Shown here: positions 1-7,928 of the stretch, in pieces
Numbering within the stretch: position 1 is the stretch's first letter
Layout of the letters: every line of letters begins with the position of its first letter
Source: Corallococcus silvisoli
Lineage (GTDB): Bacteria > Myxococcota > Myxococcia > Myxococcales > Myxococcaceae
Direction of reading: 5' to 3'
DNA: 64,000 nt
NCBI RefSeq assembly: GCF_009909145.1
Contig: NZ_JAAAPJ010000009.1
Coordinates: 1-64,000, forward strand
Notes under the pieces: generated by a model
Seen by the model: the letters and a program-made list of their open reading frames with translations, nothing else
The model's database searches: none
What the model was told of the DNA's origin: nothing
Made by a program: the position numbers and the translations under genes

Positions 1-2
1 TT

Positions 3-782
3 CGACATGCACGCCAGGGTCCACCGCCCCGACGCCTCACTCAACGCCTCTCAGCACGTCGTTGGCCGGACGGATACCGGGGCACGCTCCAGACCTGGTC
101 GGTGGCGGAGGGCCGGTTGTTGTCCTCGACCGAGACTGGAGGGTCTGTCTCCAGCGCGTGCCTGTCGTCGGATGGAACGCGATTGTTACTGACGGCCTAC
201 CAGGGACGCGTCCTCCTCTGGGACCTGGAGCGGAGCTGGCTGGCGTGGCGCCAGGAAGACCCTGCGTACCACTACGGCTGCGCGCTCTCGCCGGATGGCC
301 GGTTCGCGGCGGTGGGGCTCGCGGAGGAGCGGGACGGCGCAGCGACGCGCGCGTCCTTGCGCCTCTGGGACGGAAGGAGTGGACGGCTGCTGGAGGCCCG
401 TACCTTCGACGCCCAGCGGACGTGGGCCGTGGCGTTCACGCCAACGGGAGACGCGCTGGTCGCCGCGACGAGCTCGGGGGAGTTGGTGTTCCTGAGCCTC
501 CCGGGATTGGAGACCGTGCGGGTCGTCGAAGCCCCTGCCTCGGGGGCGCTGCAACTGGAGTTCAATCCGGAGGGCTCCCTGCTGGCGGCGAGTCCCGATA
601 CGAGCGCGTTCGTGGTCATCGACGTCCGGGATGGGCGCCGCCTCTTTGACTATTCAGACCTGGACGACCTGCAGGGGAGCTCCGCGAACTTCTCTCCCGA
701 CGGACGCTCCGTGTGCTGGGGAATGGACGACGGCAAGGTGGGTATCTGGGGCGTGACGCTCAATCGGCGGAGCCAATCATAA
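3..782 (+). CDS. WD40-repeat protein, C-terminal part (5' end outside window)
   Basis: This is the C-terminal part of a beta-propeller protein. WD40-type blades are recognisable by LLLWDLERS, SLRLWDGRSG and a final GKVGIWGVTL, each preceded by a SPDG-like turn (for example ALSPDGRFA and NFSPDGRSV). The frame stays open to the left window edge, so the first in-frame ATG at 102 is probably internal, because TLQTWSVAEGRL just upstream of it already looks like a blade. In the first 80 bases the better WD40-like text (ASLNASQHVVGRTDTG) is in frame 1, not frame 3, which hints at a frameshift near 79-82. Such propellers are scaffolds and often form the C-terminus of myxobacterial kinases or NTPases. 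The partner domain is not visible. Confidence 0.7.
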   Translation, partial: RHARQGPPPRRLTQRLSARRWPDGYRGTLQTWSVAEGRLLSSTETGGSVSSACLSSDGTRLLLTAYQGRVLLWDLERSWLAWRQEDPAYHYGCALSPDGRFAAVGLAEERDGAATRASLRLWDGRSGRLLEARTFDAQRTWAVAFTPTGDALVAATSSGELVFLSLPGLETVRVVEAPASGALQLEFNPEGSLLAASPDTSAFVVIDVRDGRRLFDYSDLDDLQGSSANFSPDGRSVCWGMDDGKVGIWGVTLNRRSQS

Positions 783-932
783 CGCAGACATGGGGTTAAA
801 AGGCCCCAGTCATCTCTTCGTCCAGCGCCACCAGGGCAATGAGCCCCCGCCAGTCGGCCCTTGCATTTGCAAGAATCTTCACCACGCAACAGTCATGACG
901 GCCCAGCGAGGAATGACGATAGATTGTGGCCC

Positions 933-3134
933 ATGCGATCATTCCTTCCCTTGCTTGCTCTGTCAGTGCTGGCGGCGACATCTTCACAAGCTGAGGAGGA
1001 CTCGCCCGATCTTGAAGTTGCGCTCTGTTACATCTCCGAATCGATTTATGGGGCTACACGGATGGCATGGGCCCCGGATGACTCCGGTCGCCTGTTTGTC
1101 GTGACCATGCGCGGCGAGGTCCGCGTGATAGTGAATGGCGTGGAGTCCCCCACGGCATTCATCTCCGAGCACCTGAATCACTACGAACGACAGGGGATGC
1201 TGGGGATCGCATTCGATCCGGACTTCGCGAACAATCATTACGTCTACTTCTTCGCGGCCCTGCCGAACTTCAAGCTGCAGATCTTCCGCTATACCGACGC
1301 TGGCGGCATAGGCGTGGACCGCACTGTCATCGTGGAGGACATCCCAGCAGGGGACCTTGATTATGATGGCGGCGGTCTCACTTTCGGCCCGGACGGCATG
1401 CTGTATTTCGGAGTCGGTGACCTGCATGGCTATGGGCCCGAGGATGATCTGACCCAGCCGACTTCCAAGATCCACCGGGTGCGGCCAGATGGCACCATCC
1501 CCACGGACAATCCCTTCTACGACGGGGACGGCCCCAACGTGGACAGCACCTGGGCACGGGGCTTCCGCAACCTCTACGGGCTTGCCTTTCAACCGGGGAC
1601 GGGGCGCCTCTGGGCCAACGTCTCGGGGCGGATGGCCAATCAGATTTTCAGTGTAAGCCGGGGCGATCACGGAGGTTGGGGCCCGTATGAGAACAACCAG
1701 CCCGAAGGCTATCTCGCGCCAGTGCATTCGTACCTCCCGAATGGCGTCTTTGACGAGTATCCCTTCGCGCAGCAGGCGGGCGCGGTGCGGCAGAACGGCG
1801 TCGCGACCTTCACGCTGGGGGGCACCTATTATGAGTCCTACGCTTACCGGAAGGGGACTCGACTCACGATCGTCGACGTGGAAGACCCGAGCTTCAATGG
1901 TGACTTCTATGTCACGGGGCATCCCGACAGCCGGACGTTCACCGTGGACCAGCCGGAGCCTGACGCAGTGAGCGGCGGTGGCGGCCTCCTGCGGAGGTCA
2001 CAAGGCGAGTTCATCATGGGAGGCATGTTCTATGAGGGCTTGCGCTTCCCCGAAAGCTATCGCGGAAACTATCTCTTCACGGACTTCCGCGGAATGCTTC
2101 ATCGAATCCGATTCGCTGCGGATGGCTCCGTGGCCACGGAGGACATCATCGTGAATCGTGAGCCTAGTGCTGGCTTCGTCGATGTGAACGAAGGGCCCGA
2201 TGGCGCGTTGTATCTTCTGTCCTACCAAGGAGGGGTTCTCCGGGTAACCCCTGTGCCAGTAGCTCAAGCGCTGATCGTGTCTCCCCTCGACCTTTCCATT
2301 CCAGAGGGTGAAACAAAGACAGTCATGGTGTCCCTCGCGATGCCGCCGACGGTGGATGTCTGGGTCAAGGTGGATGTTCAAGGGGGCGAGGGAGACCTGA
2401 CGGTGGCGGAGGGCGGCTCTCTTCGCTTCACGCGTGAGAACTGGAGCGTTCCCCAGTTCGTGACCTTGAGCGCGGCGCGGGACGCGGACGCGGACGTCGA
2501 GCACGCCAGCTTCACGTTCACGCCAACCCAGGCGTTTCCCGCCGTGACGGTCCAGGCCCGCACCGTGGAGGCTGAAACCCAGTCGCTCCAGGTCTCCGAG
2601 TCATCGCTGGCGATGGATGAGGGGGCGCAGGCTGCCTTCACCGTGGCCCTGGCCTACGCGACGACCGTTCCCGTGACTGTCACCGTGGCGAGGACTTCGG
2701 GGGACGCGGAGGTGTCCTTCCCCGAGGGTGCCACCCTGACGTTCGCGCCCGGCGAGGGGGAGACGCCGAAGACCGTGACGGTGGCGGCCACGCTCCCGGC
2801 GACGAGCACGGACGATACCGCCGTGCTGACGGTGTCCGCCCTGGGCCTCGAGTCGCGAGCCGTGACCGTCACCGTGCGGGCTCTGCCTGACGCCGACGCC
2901 GGCATGTCCGTGGATGCGGGAACCGGGGGCGACGCGGGTGGGGTGGATGCAGGAGCGGAGGCGGACGCAGGACCCAGGCTGGATGCAGGCTCCGGGCACG
3001 ACGCCGGCACGGTGCCATCCCCCATGGAGGACGAGTCCGGAGGTTGCAGCGCTGGCGCTGCCGCGCTTCCTGTCGTCCTCGGCGGGTGGCTCATGGCAGG
3101 GCTCATGTGGAGGCCCCGTCGCATCCGCCGGTGA
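933..3134 (+). CDS. Secreted glucose/sorbosone dehydrogenase-like protein with MYXO-CTERM tail
   Basis: The start is placed at ATG 933 because it gives a clean signal peptide (MRSFLPLLALSVLAATSSQA); the longer upstream frame has none. Residues about 30-440 resemble the PQQ-type glucose/sorbosone dehydrogenase propeller, with GMLGIAFDPDFANNHYVY, GLTFGPDGMLYFGVGD and RGFRNLYGLAFQPG. About 445-650 hold two Ig-like or Calx-beta-like repeats (each opening near IPEGE or MDEGA). About 653-702 is an Asp-Ala-Gly linker with many DAG triplets. The last about 30 residues (GGCS, hydrophobic stretch, RPRRIRR) match a MYXO-CTERM sorting signal, so the protein is probably processed by a myxosortase and displayed on the surface. 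Substrate and cofactor are not evident from the sequence. The 150 bp upstream shows no obvious promoter. Confidence 0.82.
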   Translation: MRSFLPLLALSVLAATSSQAEEDSPDLEVALCYISESIYGATRMAWAPDDSGRLFVVTMRGEVRVIVNGVESPTAFISEHLNHYERQGMLGIAFDPDFANNHYVYFFAALPNFKLQIFRYTDAGGIGVDRTVIVEDIPAGDLDYDGGGLTFGPDGMLYFGVGDLHGYGPEDDLTQPTSKIHRVRPDGTIPTDNPFYDGDGPNVDSTWARGFRNLYGLAFQPGTGRLWANVSGRMANQIFSVSRGDHGGWGPYENNQPEGYLAPVHSYLPNGVFDEYPFAQQAGAVRQNGVATFTLGGTYYESYAYRKGTRLTIVDVEDPSFNGDFYVTGHPDSRTFTVDQPEPDAVSGGGGLLRRSQGEFIMGGMFYEGLRFPESYRGNYLFTDFRGMLHRIRFAADGSVATEDIIVNREPSAGFVDVNEGPDGALYLLSYQGGVLRVTPVPVAQALIVSPLDLSIPEGETKTVMVSLAMPPTVDVWVKVDVQGGEGDLTVAEGGSLRFTRENWSVPQFVTLSAARDADADVEHASFTFTPTQAFPAVTVQARTVEAETQSLQVSESSLAMDEGAQAAFTVALAYATTVPVTVTVARTSGDAEVSFPEGATLTFAPGEGETPKTVTVAATLPATSTDDTAVLTVSALGLESRAVTVTVRALPDADAGMSVDAGTGGDAGGVDAGAEADAGPRLDAGSGHDAGTVPSPMEDESGGCSAGAAALPVVLGGWLMAGLMWRPRRIRR

Positions 3135-3176
3135 GGCGTCCCGCCGTTGCCTGAACGGCCGGGGGCACTGCCAGCC

Positions 3177-3207
3177 GGCCCCCGTCCCAGGGGAAGTGAC
3201 GGGGGCC
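3177..3207. terminator. Bidirectional hairpin terminator between convergent genes
   Basis: A perfect 10-bp inverted repeat (3177-3186 with 3198-3207, GGCCCCCGTC stem) has an 11-base loop. It lies between the converging stops at 3134 and 3227. There is no T-tract, so its strength is uncertain. Confidence 0.55.
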
Positions 3208-3226
3208 GTCCTCCAACAGGGGAGAC

Positions 3227-3757
3227 TCAGACGTCCTTGTCACCCTTGTCGTCGTCGTCATCGAGGATGTGGCACTTCTGATCCTTGTCGAGCGCCTTGC
3301 CGATGAACTCCTTCACCAGGTCCTCGCCGTTGAGCACCAGGGAGAAGTTGACCTGCTCGCCGCCCACGTCCTCCTTCTTGTCCAGCTTGAGCTTGCCCCC
3401 CAGCGCCACCACGTCACCGTCCACGCGCGCGCCCGCGGGTACCCGCACCTCGCCGCCAATGGACACCACGTCGCCCTTCACCCGCGCGCCGGGCTCCAGG
3501 ATGACGCGGCCCCGGACGGCGGCCACGTCGTTGTCCACCACCGCGCCCTTCTTCACGATGACGTCGCCGTCCACCGCGACCGCGTCCTTGATCTTCTCTC
3601 CGGGCTCGATGACCAGGTTCGTGCCCTGGACCGCCTTGCTCCCATCCTTGACGTTGATGCAGATGCGGTGGGCAGGCGCCTTCGCGGGCTCCGCGGCCAG
3701 GGCGGGCACGGCCAGCGAACAGGCGAGGAGCAGGGTCGGCAGCATCGGGCGGCGCAT
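3227..3757 (-). CDS. Small secreted beta-repeat (polymer-forming-like) protein
   Basis: This 176-residue protein starts at ATG 3757, with GGAGG 11 bases upstream and a signal peptide (MRRPMLPTLLLACSLAVPALA). A start 12 codons earlier would bury that signal. Residues about 60-140 are a run of short strands in the pattern DGDVxVKKGAxVDxDVxxVxGxV, ending each turn in Gly-Gly or Gly-Ala. This is typical of left-handed beta-helix or bactofilin-like polymer-forming domains. The C-terminus is acidic (DDDDDKGDKD). Unlike cytoplasmic bactofilins it is exported. It resembles the repeat section of the larger protein at 18222-19730. Function unknown; a periplasmic scaffold is a guess. Confidence 0.72.
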   Translation of the reverse strand: MRRPMLPTLLLACSLAVPALAAEPAKAPAHRICINVKDGSKAVQGTNLVIEPGEKIKDAVAVDGDVIVKKGAVVDNDVAAVRGRVILEPGARVKGDVVSIGGEVRVPAGARVDGDVVALGGKLKLDKKEDVGGEQVNFSLVLNGEDLVKEFIGKALDKDQKCHILDDDDDKGDKDV

Positions 3758-3853
3758 GTGGGAGACCTCCGGGACGCGGAAGGGGAGCGGCATGCCCTCC
3801 CTACGGCCCGCCGCGCCCCCGATTGCATCCCGGCTCCCGGACGGGGCCCCTGC

Positions 3854-5911
3854 TCAGCCCAGCACGCCCTTCGCCGCGTCGATGGCCTCGTGCGTCCCCG
3901 CGAGCGCCAGGATGTCCCCCGCGCGCAGCACCTCCTGCGCGCTGGGAACCAGGACGCCCTCGGTGCCCCGGCGGATGGCCAGCACCGTGGCCCCCGTCAT
4001 GCCGCGCAGGTTGAGCTCCGCCAGCGTGCGGCCCACCGCCGCGCTGGCTTCGCCGAGCGCCACGGACTCCGGCTCCCCGATGCCCGGCAGCAATTGACGC
4101 ACGCCGTGCAGCACGTCCGAGGACTCCTCGTCCTCGCCGCCCTTCGCGTGCGACTGGGCCGCCAGCGCCTCCACGATGACCTGGGCGCCCGCGCGCATGT
4201 GCCCCTGCAGGTGCGTGGCGCTCTTCCAGAAGGCGAAGCCCATCACGGCCAGGGACACCAGCAGCAGCACCGCGCCCGGCACGCCCGGGAGGAACGGCTG
4301 GGTGATGGCCACCACCGGCACGCTCACCATGAAGACGCTCGCCAGCTGTAGCGCCACCACCAGCATGCGGCGCGGCGCCGCCGCCAGGTCCACCTTGCCG
4401 TTCGCGGCCGCCGGGAGCGCGCCCTCCGCGAGCACGACGCCCAGCCGCCGCCCCATCCGGATGATGCCCACGCAGAAGGGCAGGGCCAGCGCCACGGCCA
4501 GCCCGATGACGATCATCGGCGTCAGCGCCTTGCCCCAGCCCATGCGCTCCTCGATGAACGCCGTCACCCGGGGCAACAGCACCGACGTGCCGATCACGAT
4601 GATGGTGATGAACGCCGCGTCCAGCAGCATCAACAGGGCCATGCGCCGCACGCGCGCGCCCACCGTCTTCTGGCGCGGCGAGGTGCGCAGGTTCTCCACC
4701 CAGCTGCCGTACAGCGACGCGAACGTCTGCAACGGCGCTGGCAGCTTGCGGTCCACCCAGTTGGCGATGGGGCCCGACGCGCGGATGAACCACGGCGTCG
4801 TCAGCGTGGTGATGGCCGACACCGCCACCGCCACGGGGTAGAGGAAGGCCCCGGTCGCCTTCAGCGAGAGGCCCAGCCCCGCGATGATGAAGGAGAACTC
4901 GCCAATCTGCGACAGGCTCAGGCCCGCCTGCACCGACGTGCGCGTGCCGTTGCCCGTGAAGAACGCCCCCAGCGCCACGCTGAGGATCTTCCCCACGATG
5001 ACCACGGCGGTGAGGACCGCGATGGCCGCCCAGTGCTCCCGGATGAGTGCCGGGTCGATGAGCATGCCCACCGACACGAAGAACACCGCGCCGAACAGGT
5101 CGCGAACCGGCTGCACCAGGTGCTCAATCTCCTTGCCCTCACCGGACTCCGCCACCAGCGAGCCCGCGAGGAACGCGCCCAGCGCCACCGAATAGCCGAA
5201 TGACTGCGCCAGCAGCGCGATGGCGAAGCAGATGCCCACGCTGGCGACGAGCGTCGTCTCCGGCCGCTGGAGCTGGGTGATGGAGCGCATCACCCGAGGC
5301 ACCACGAACAGCCCGATGCCGACGAGCCCCACGAGGAACGCGGCCAGCTTGCCCACGGTCAGCGCCAGGTCGCCCGCGGACAGTCCGGAGCCGGTGGACA
5401 CCGCGGTGAGCATGGCCATCAGCAGGATGGCGATGAGGTCCTCCACGATGAGGATGCCCACCACGATGCTCCGGAGCGCGCCCCGGATGTTCTGCTCGTC
5501 GAACGCCTTCGCGATGATGGTGGTGCTGGAGATGGCGATGCAGCAGCCCGTGAACAGGCTCTCCAGCATCGTCCAGCCGAAGGCGCGGCCGGTGATGAAC
5601 CCCAGCCACACCATCACGCTGCACTGGATGACGGCGGTGAGCCCCGCGGTGGGCCCCACCTGGAAGAGCCGGCGCAGGCTGAACTCCAGCCCCAGCGAGA
5701 ACATCAGCAGGATGACGCCCAGCTCCGACAACGTCTGCACGATGCCTGGGTCCGCGACCAGCGGGATGGGCACGTGCGGTCCGATGATGAAGCCCGCGAG
5801 GATGTAGCCCAACACCACGGGTTGGCGCAGGCGCTGGAAGAGGACCGTGGTGACCGCCGCGACACAGAAGACGGTGGCGAGGGCTTGGAGGAACGCGTGG
5901 GCGTCGTGCAT
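3854..5911 (-). CDS. Kef-type cation/proton antiporter (CPA2) with C-terminal RCK_C domain
   Basis: This is a 685-residue inner-membrane antiporter. Residues about 5-375 form the Na+/H+ exchanger domain of the CPA2 family (VVLGYILAGFIIGPH near the start, LLMFSLGLEFSLRRL, then FSYSVALGAFLAGSLVAES-like packing later). It continues into about four extra membrane segments and ends with about 75 residues that look like a TrkA_C/RCK_C ligand domain (GRTLAELNLRGMTGATVLAI, then AGDILALAGT). The Rossmann TrkA_N half found in KefB/KefC is absent. ATG 5911 is chosen because the exchanger domain begins there; the 33 upstream codons are low-complexity. Likely role: potassium or sodium efflux under pH or osmotic stress. 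The ion is not determined. Confidence 0.85.
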   Translation of the reverse strand: MHDAHAFLQALATVFCVAAVTTVLFQRLRQPVVLGYILAGFIIGPHVPIPLVADPGIVQTLSELGVILLMFSLGLEFSLRRLFQVGPTAGLTAVIQCSVMVWLGFITGRAFGWTMLESLFTGCCIAISSTTIIAKAFDEQNIRGALRSIVVGILIVEDLIAILLMAMLTAVSTGSGLSAGDLALTVGKLAAFLVGLVGIGLFVVPRVMRSITQLQRPETTLVASVGICFAIALLAQSFGYSVALGAFLAGSLVAESGEGKEIEHLVQPVRDLFGAVFFVSVGMLIDPALIREHWAAIAVLTAVVIVGKILSVALGAFFTGNGTRTSVQAGLSLSQIGEFSFIIAGLGLSLKATGAFLYPVAVAVSAITTLTTPWFIRASGPIANWVDRKLPAPLQTFASLYGSWVENLRTSPRQKTVGARVRRMALLMLLDAAFITIIVIGTSVLLPRVTAFIEERMGWGKALTPMIVIGLAVALALPFCVGIIRMGRRLGVVLAEGALPAAANGKVDLAAAPRRMLVVALQLASVFMVSVPVVAITQPFLPGVPGAVLLLVSLAVMGFAFWKSATHLQGHMRAGAQVIVEALAAQSHAKGGEDEESSDVLHGVRQLLPGIGEPESVALGEASAAVGRTLAELNLRGMTGATVLAIRRGTEGVLVPSAQEVLRAGDILALAGTHEAIDAAKGVLG

Positions 5912-6027
5912 GGGGGGCGCCTCTGGGGATGGGGAAATCCCGCGCACATGCACGGGACCTCCGGGCTCGCGATGCCCGGCCCCGCCTTCAACGCGCGGGG
6001 CCGGATCCACTGGAAGTTAGGGCGGGC

Positions 6028-6180
6028 TCAACCGCATCGCTCGAAGGCGATGGCCCCACCGATGATGAGCAGACACAGCAGACCGCTCCAGAGCAGGCGC
6101 GCGCCCTGCCACTGATCGTGGGTGGCGCCGCCCTGAGAGGGCGGAGGGGAGGTGGGTTCGGGGTTCGGGGACGACGACAT
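6028..6180 (-). CDS. 50-residue single-pass membrane protein
   Basis: A short frame runs from ATG 6180 to TGA 6028, about 115 bases upstream of the antiporter start and on the same strand. It encodes MSSSPNPEPTSPPP, a short hydrophilic stretch (HDQWQGARL), then one convincing membrane helix (LLWSGLLCLLIIGGAIAF) and a short tail ending in Cys-Gly. A GAGG lies about 12 bases before the start. The Pro/Ser-rich head followed by a clean helix and a stop is unlikely to be accidental, but no family is recognised. It could be an accessory subunit of the antiporter; that is inference from position. Confidence 0.5.
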   Translation of the reverse strand: MSSSPNPEPTSPPPSQGGATHDQWQGARLLWSGLLCLLIIGGAIAFERCG

Positions 6181-6326
6181 GGAAAGAGGCCTCGGGCCGC
6201 CACGATGGGTGGGCGTGCCAGGAGAAGGGTTGCGTTGGAGGCAGGGACCGCTCGCTCGGGCTCCCGGAGGTCACACCAGGAACGCTCGGGCGCGGGCCCG
6301 CGAAGACGGGATGCGAAAAAGAGCGC

Positions 6327-6800
6327 TCAGCCCCGCGAGGGTGGGCCCTGGGACGGACAGTTCACGGTCCGGGGGCGATCCGCCAGGGGCGTGAGCCGGG
6401 GCGGAAGCGCGCGGGCGAGCAGGCGCTGGGCGTGCGCGAGGACGCGGGCGTCGTAGCGCGCCAACAGCGCGCGCAGCGTGTCCAGCCGGGGGACGAACGG
6501 CGTCGGCGTCCGGGCGCCCACCCCTCCCGGGTCCACCTGATCGCGCGAAGCAGGCTGCGGCGCCCCGACGTGGGACGCATGGAGCAGCCCCGCTTCCCAT
6601 CGTGCCTTCAGACCAGAGGGGGCTCGCGTGGCCTCCGCGCTCCGGGACGCCGCCCTCCCTCCTGACACAGGGGAGGACCCGGTCCGGGCTCCCGTCAGGC
6701 CCAGCAGGCCGGCGAGGAGCACCGCGCACACGACCGCCGCCAGGGCAATCCTGGACTCACGGAGGGCTTCACGCCCGGTGTTGGCGGGGACCTGCGTCAT
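6327..6800 (-). CDS. Hypothetical N-terminally anchored membrane protein
   Basis: This is a 157-residue frame starting at ATG 6800. The N-terminus has a basic/polar head (TGREALRESR) followed by one hydrophobic segment (IALAAVVCAVLLAGLLGL), then a Ser/Pro/Arg-rich region. Residues about 100-140 may be helical (LDTLRALLARYDARVLAHAQRLLARAL). No domain is recognised. The topology suggests a periplasmic protein tethered by an N-terminal anchor. A 20-codon longer start exists at 6860 but lacks added value. Confidence is moderate because codon bias is the only other support. Confidence 0.5.
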   Translation of the reverse strand: MTQVPANTGREALRESRIALAAVVCAVLLAGLLGLTGARTGSSPVSGGRAASRSAEATRAPSGLKARWEAGLLHASHVGAPQPASRDQVDPGGVGARTPTPFVPRLDTLRALLARYDARVLAHAQRLLARALPPRLTPLADRPRTVNCPSQGPPSRG

Positions 6801-6975
6801 GGGGGCGGGGGATAAGCATGTCGCAGCGGGTGTGATACCCGGTGCACGTCGAAAAACCACGTCGGCGGAGGGCCTTTATACGCAGCGACCTCTCCACGCA
6901 CCCCGGAAAATCACGCCCTTGGCGACGAATTCGTCCGCCTTTGACGCACCCGGATGATTTCAGCCGACCTACAGA

Positions 6976-7005
6976 TTGACGTTCCTACCTTCCAGGCGGT
7001 ATCCC
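6976..7005 (+). promoter_or_regulatory. Candidate sigma70-like promoter of tonB
   Basis: TTGACG at 6976-6981 lies 18 bases from TATCCC at 7000-7005. The -35 matches the consensus in five of six positions; the -10 keeps only TAT. Transcription would begin near 7012, immediately before the Fur-box-like palindrome at 7023-7037. This is a reading by eye and has not been scored. Confidence 0.35.
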
Positions 7006-7015
7006 CTTCATCCAC

Positions 7016-7888
7016 GTGAAAATGAGAACCATTCTCAACTTCGACGAGGACCTGGGCGCGACTCCGCCGCCGCCGCCGTCCAGGACGGCGCGTGTTGATG
7101 CGATGCGCCGTCCTCCCGGGCTCTTCCAGTCCGTGGACGCCACGGCGGAGGGCGCGTGGGGCCGGTGGAGCGGGGCGATGGTAGGGGCCACCGCGGCGCA
7201 CGTGGTGGCCGTGCTGGTCGGAGTGACGATCGTGAGCAGCACGCCGACGGTGGTGAAGCCGCCGGAGCCGGAGCTGGTGCTGATGGCGTACGCGCCACCG
7301 CCGCCTCCGCTGGGCGGTGGCACGCAGGCGAAGGAGCCCCCCTCGAAGGCCGTGAAGCCGGTGGCGCACAAGCCTCGCCCGAAGCCCCAGGAGCTGGTGG
7401 TTCCCGCGAAGGTGCCGGAGCCGGTGCAGGAGAAGCCCGCGCCGGTGGAGGAGGCCCCGGCCACGGAGGTGACCACGGCCGCGTCGCAGGCGCCCGCGGG
7501 CCCGGGCGTGCCGGACGGCGCGGTGGGCGGGGTCGTCGGTGGCGTGGTGGGCGGGCTGGTGGGTGGCAGGGTGGGCGGGCAGGGCTCGGCGCCGCCCATC
7601 TATTCGCCGCGCGAGGTGATGAAGCTGCCGGTGCTGTTGTCCGGCAAGCCGGAGTATCCGCGCCGCGCGCGCGAGGACGGCATCACCGGCGTGGTGATGG
7701 TGATGGTGGTGATTGGCGTGGACGGCGCGGTGGAGCAGGGCTCGCCGCGCATCCAGCGCTCGGTGCCGGGGTTGGATGAGGCCGCGCTCGAGTCCGTGGC
7801 GCAGTGGCGCTTCTCCCCGGCCCTGGGACACGACGGCGGCCCGGTGCGCGTCAAGGTCGTGATCCCCGTGAAGTTCGCCCTGAGGTAG
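7016..7888 (+). CDS. tonB: TonB family energy transducer
   Basis: TonB couples the inner-membrane proton gradient to outer-membrane receptors. This 290-residue protein has a membrane anchor at about residues 55-78 (AMVGATAAHVVAVLVGVTIV), a long periplasmic Pro/Lys/Glu spacer (PPPPP, KPRPKPQ, EPVQEKPAP), a Gly-Val-rich stretch, and a C-terminal TonB domain beginning PEYPRRAREDGITG with the conserved AQWRFSPA near the end. The start is uncertain. GTG 7016 and ATG 7022 sit next to or inside a Fur-box-like palindrome and have no Shine-Dalgarno; ATG 7103 would give a shorter head (MRRPPGLFQSV). It is followed 40 bases later by the PepSY gene. No exbB or exbD is visible nearby. Confidence 0.85.
   Translation: MKMRTILNFDEDLGATPPPPPSRTARVDAMRRPPGLFQSVDATAEGAWGRWSGAMVGATAAHVVAVLVGVTIVSSTPTVVKPPEPELVLMAYAPPPPPLGGGTQAKEPPSKAVKPVAHKPRPKPQELVVPAKVPEPVQEKPAPVEEAPATEVTTAASQAPAGPGVPDGAVGGVVGGVVGGLVGGRVGGQGSAPPIYSPREVMKLPVLLSGKPEYPRRAREDGITGVVMVMVVIGVDGAVEQGSPRIQRSVPGLDEAALESVAQWRFSPALGHDGGPVRVKVVIPVKFALR
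7023..7037. promoter_or_regulatory. Fur-box-like palindrome at the tonB start
   Basis: TGAGAACCATTCTCA is a 7-1-7 inverted repeat with one mismatch. It matches the Fur core TGAGAATnATTCTCA and the perfect copy at 9511-9527. It overlaps the first codons of the longest tonB reading frame, which bears on start choice. Iron-dependent repression is inferred from family knowledge. Confidence 0.65.
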
Positions 7889-7928
7889 TTCCTTCGTTCG
7901 TCAGCGCAGTTCCTTCACCGAAGCCTTC

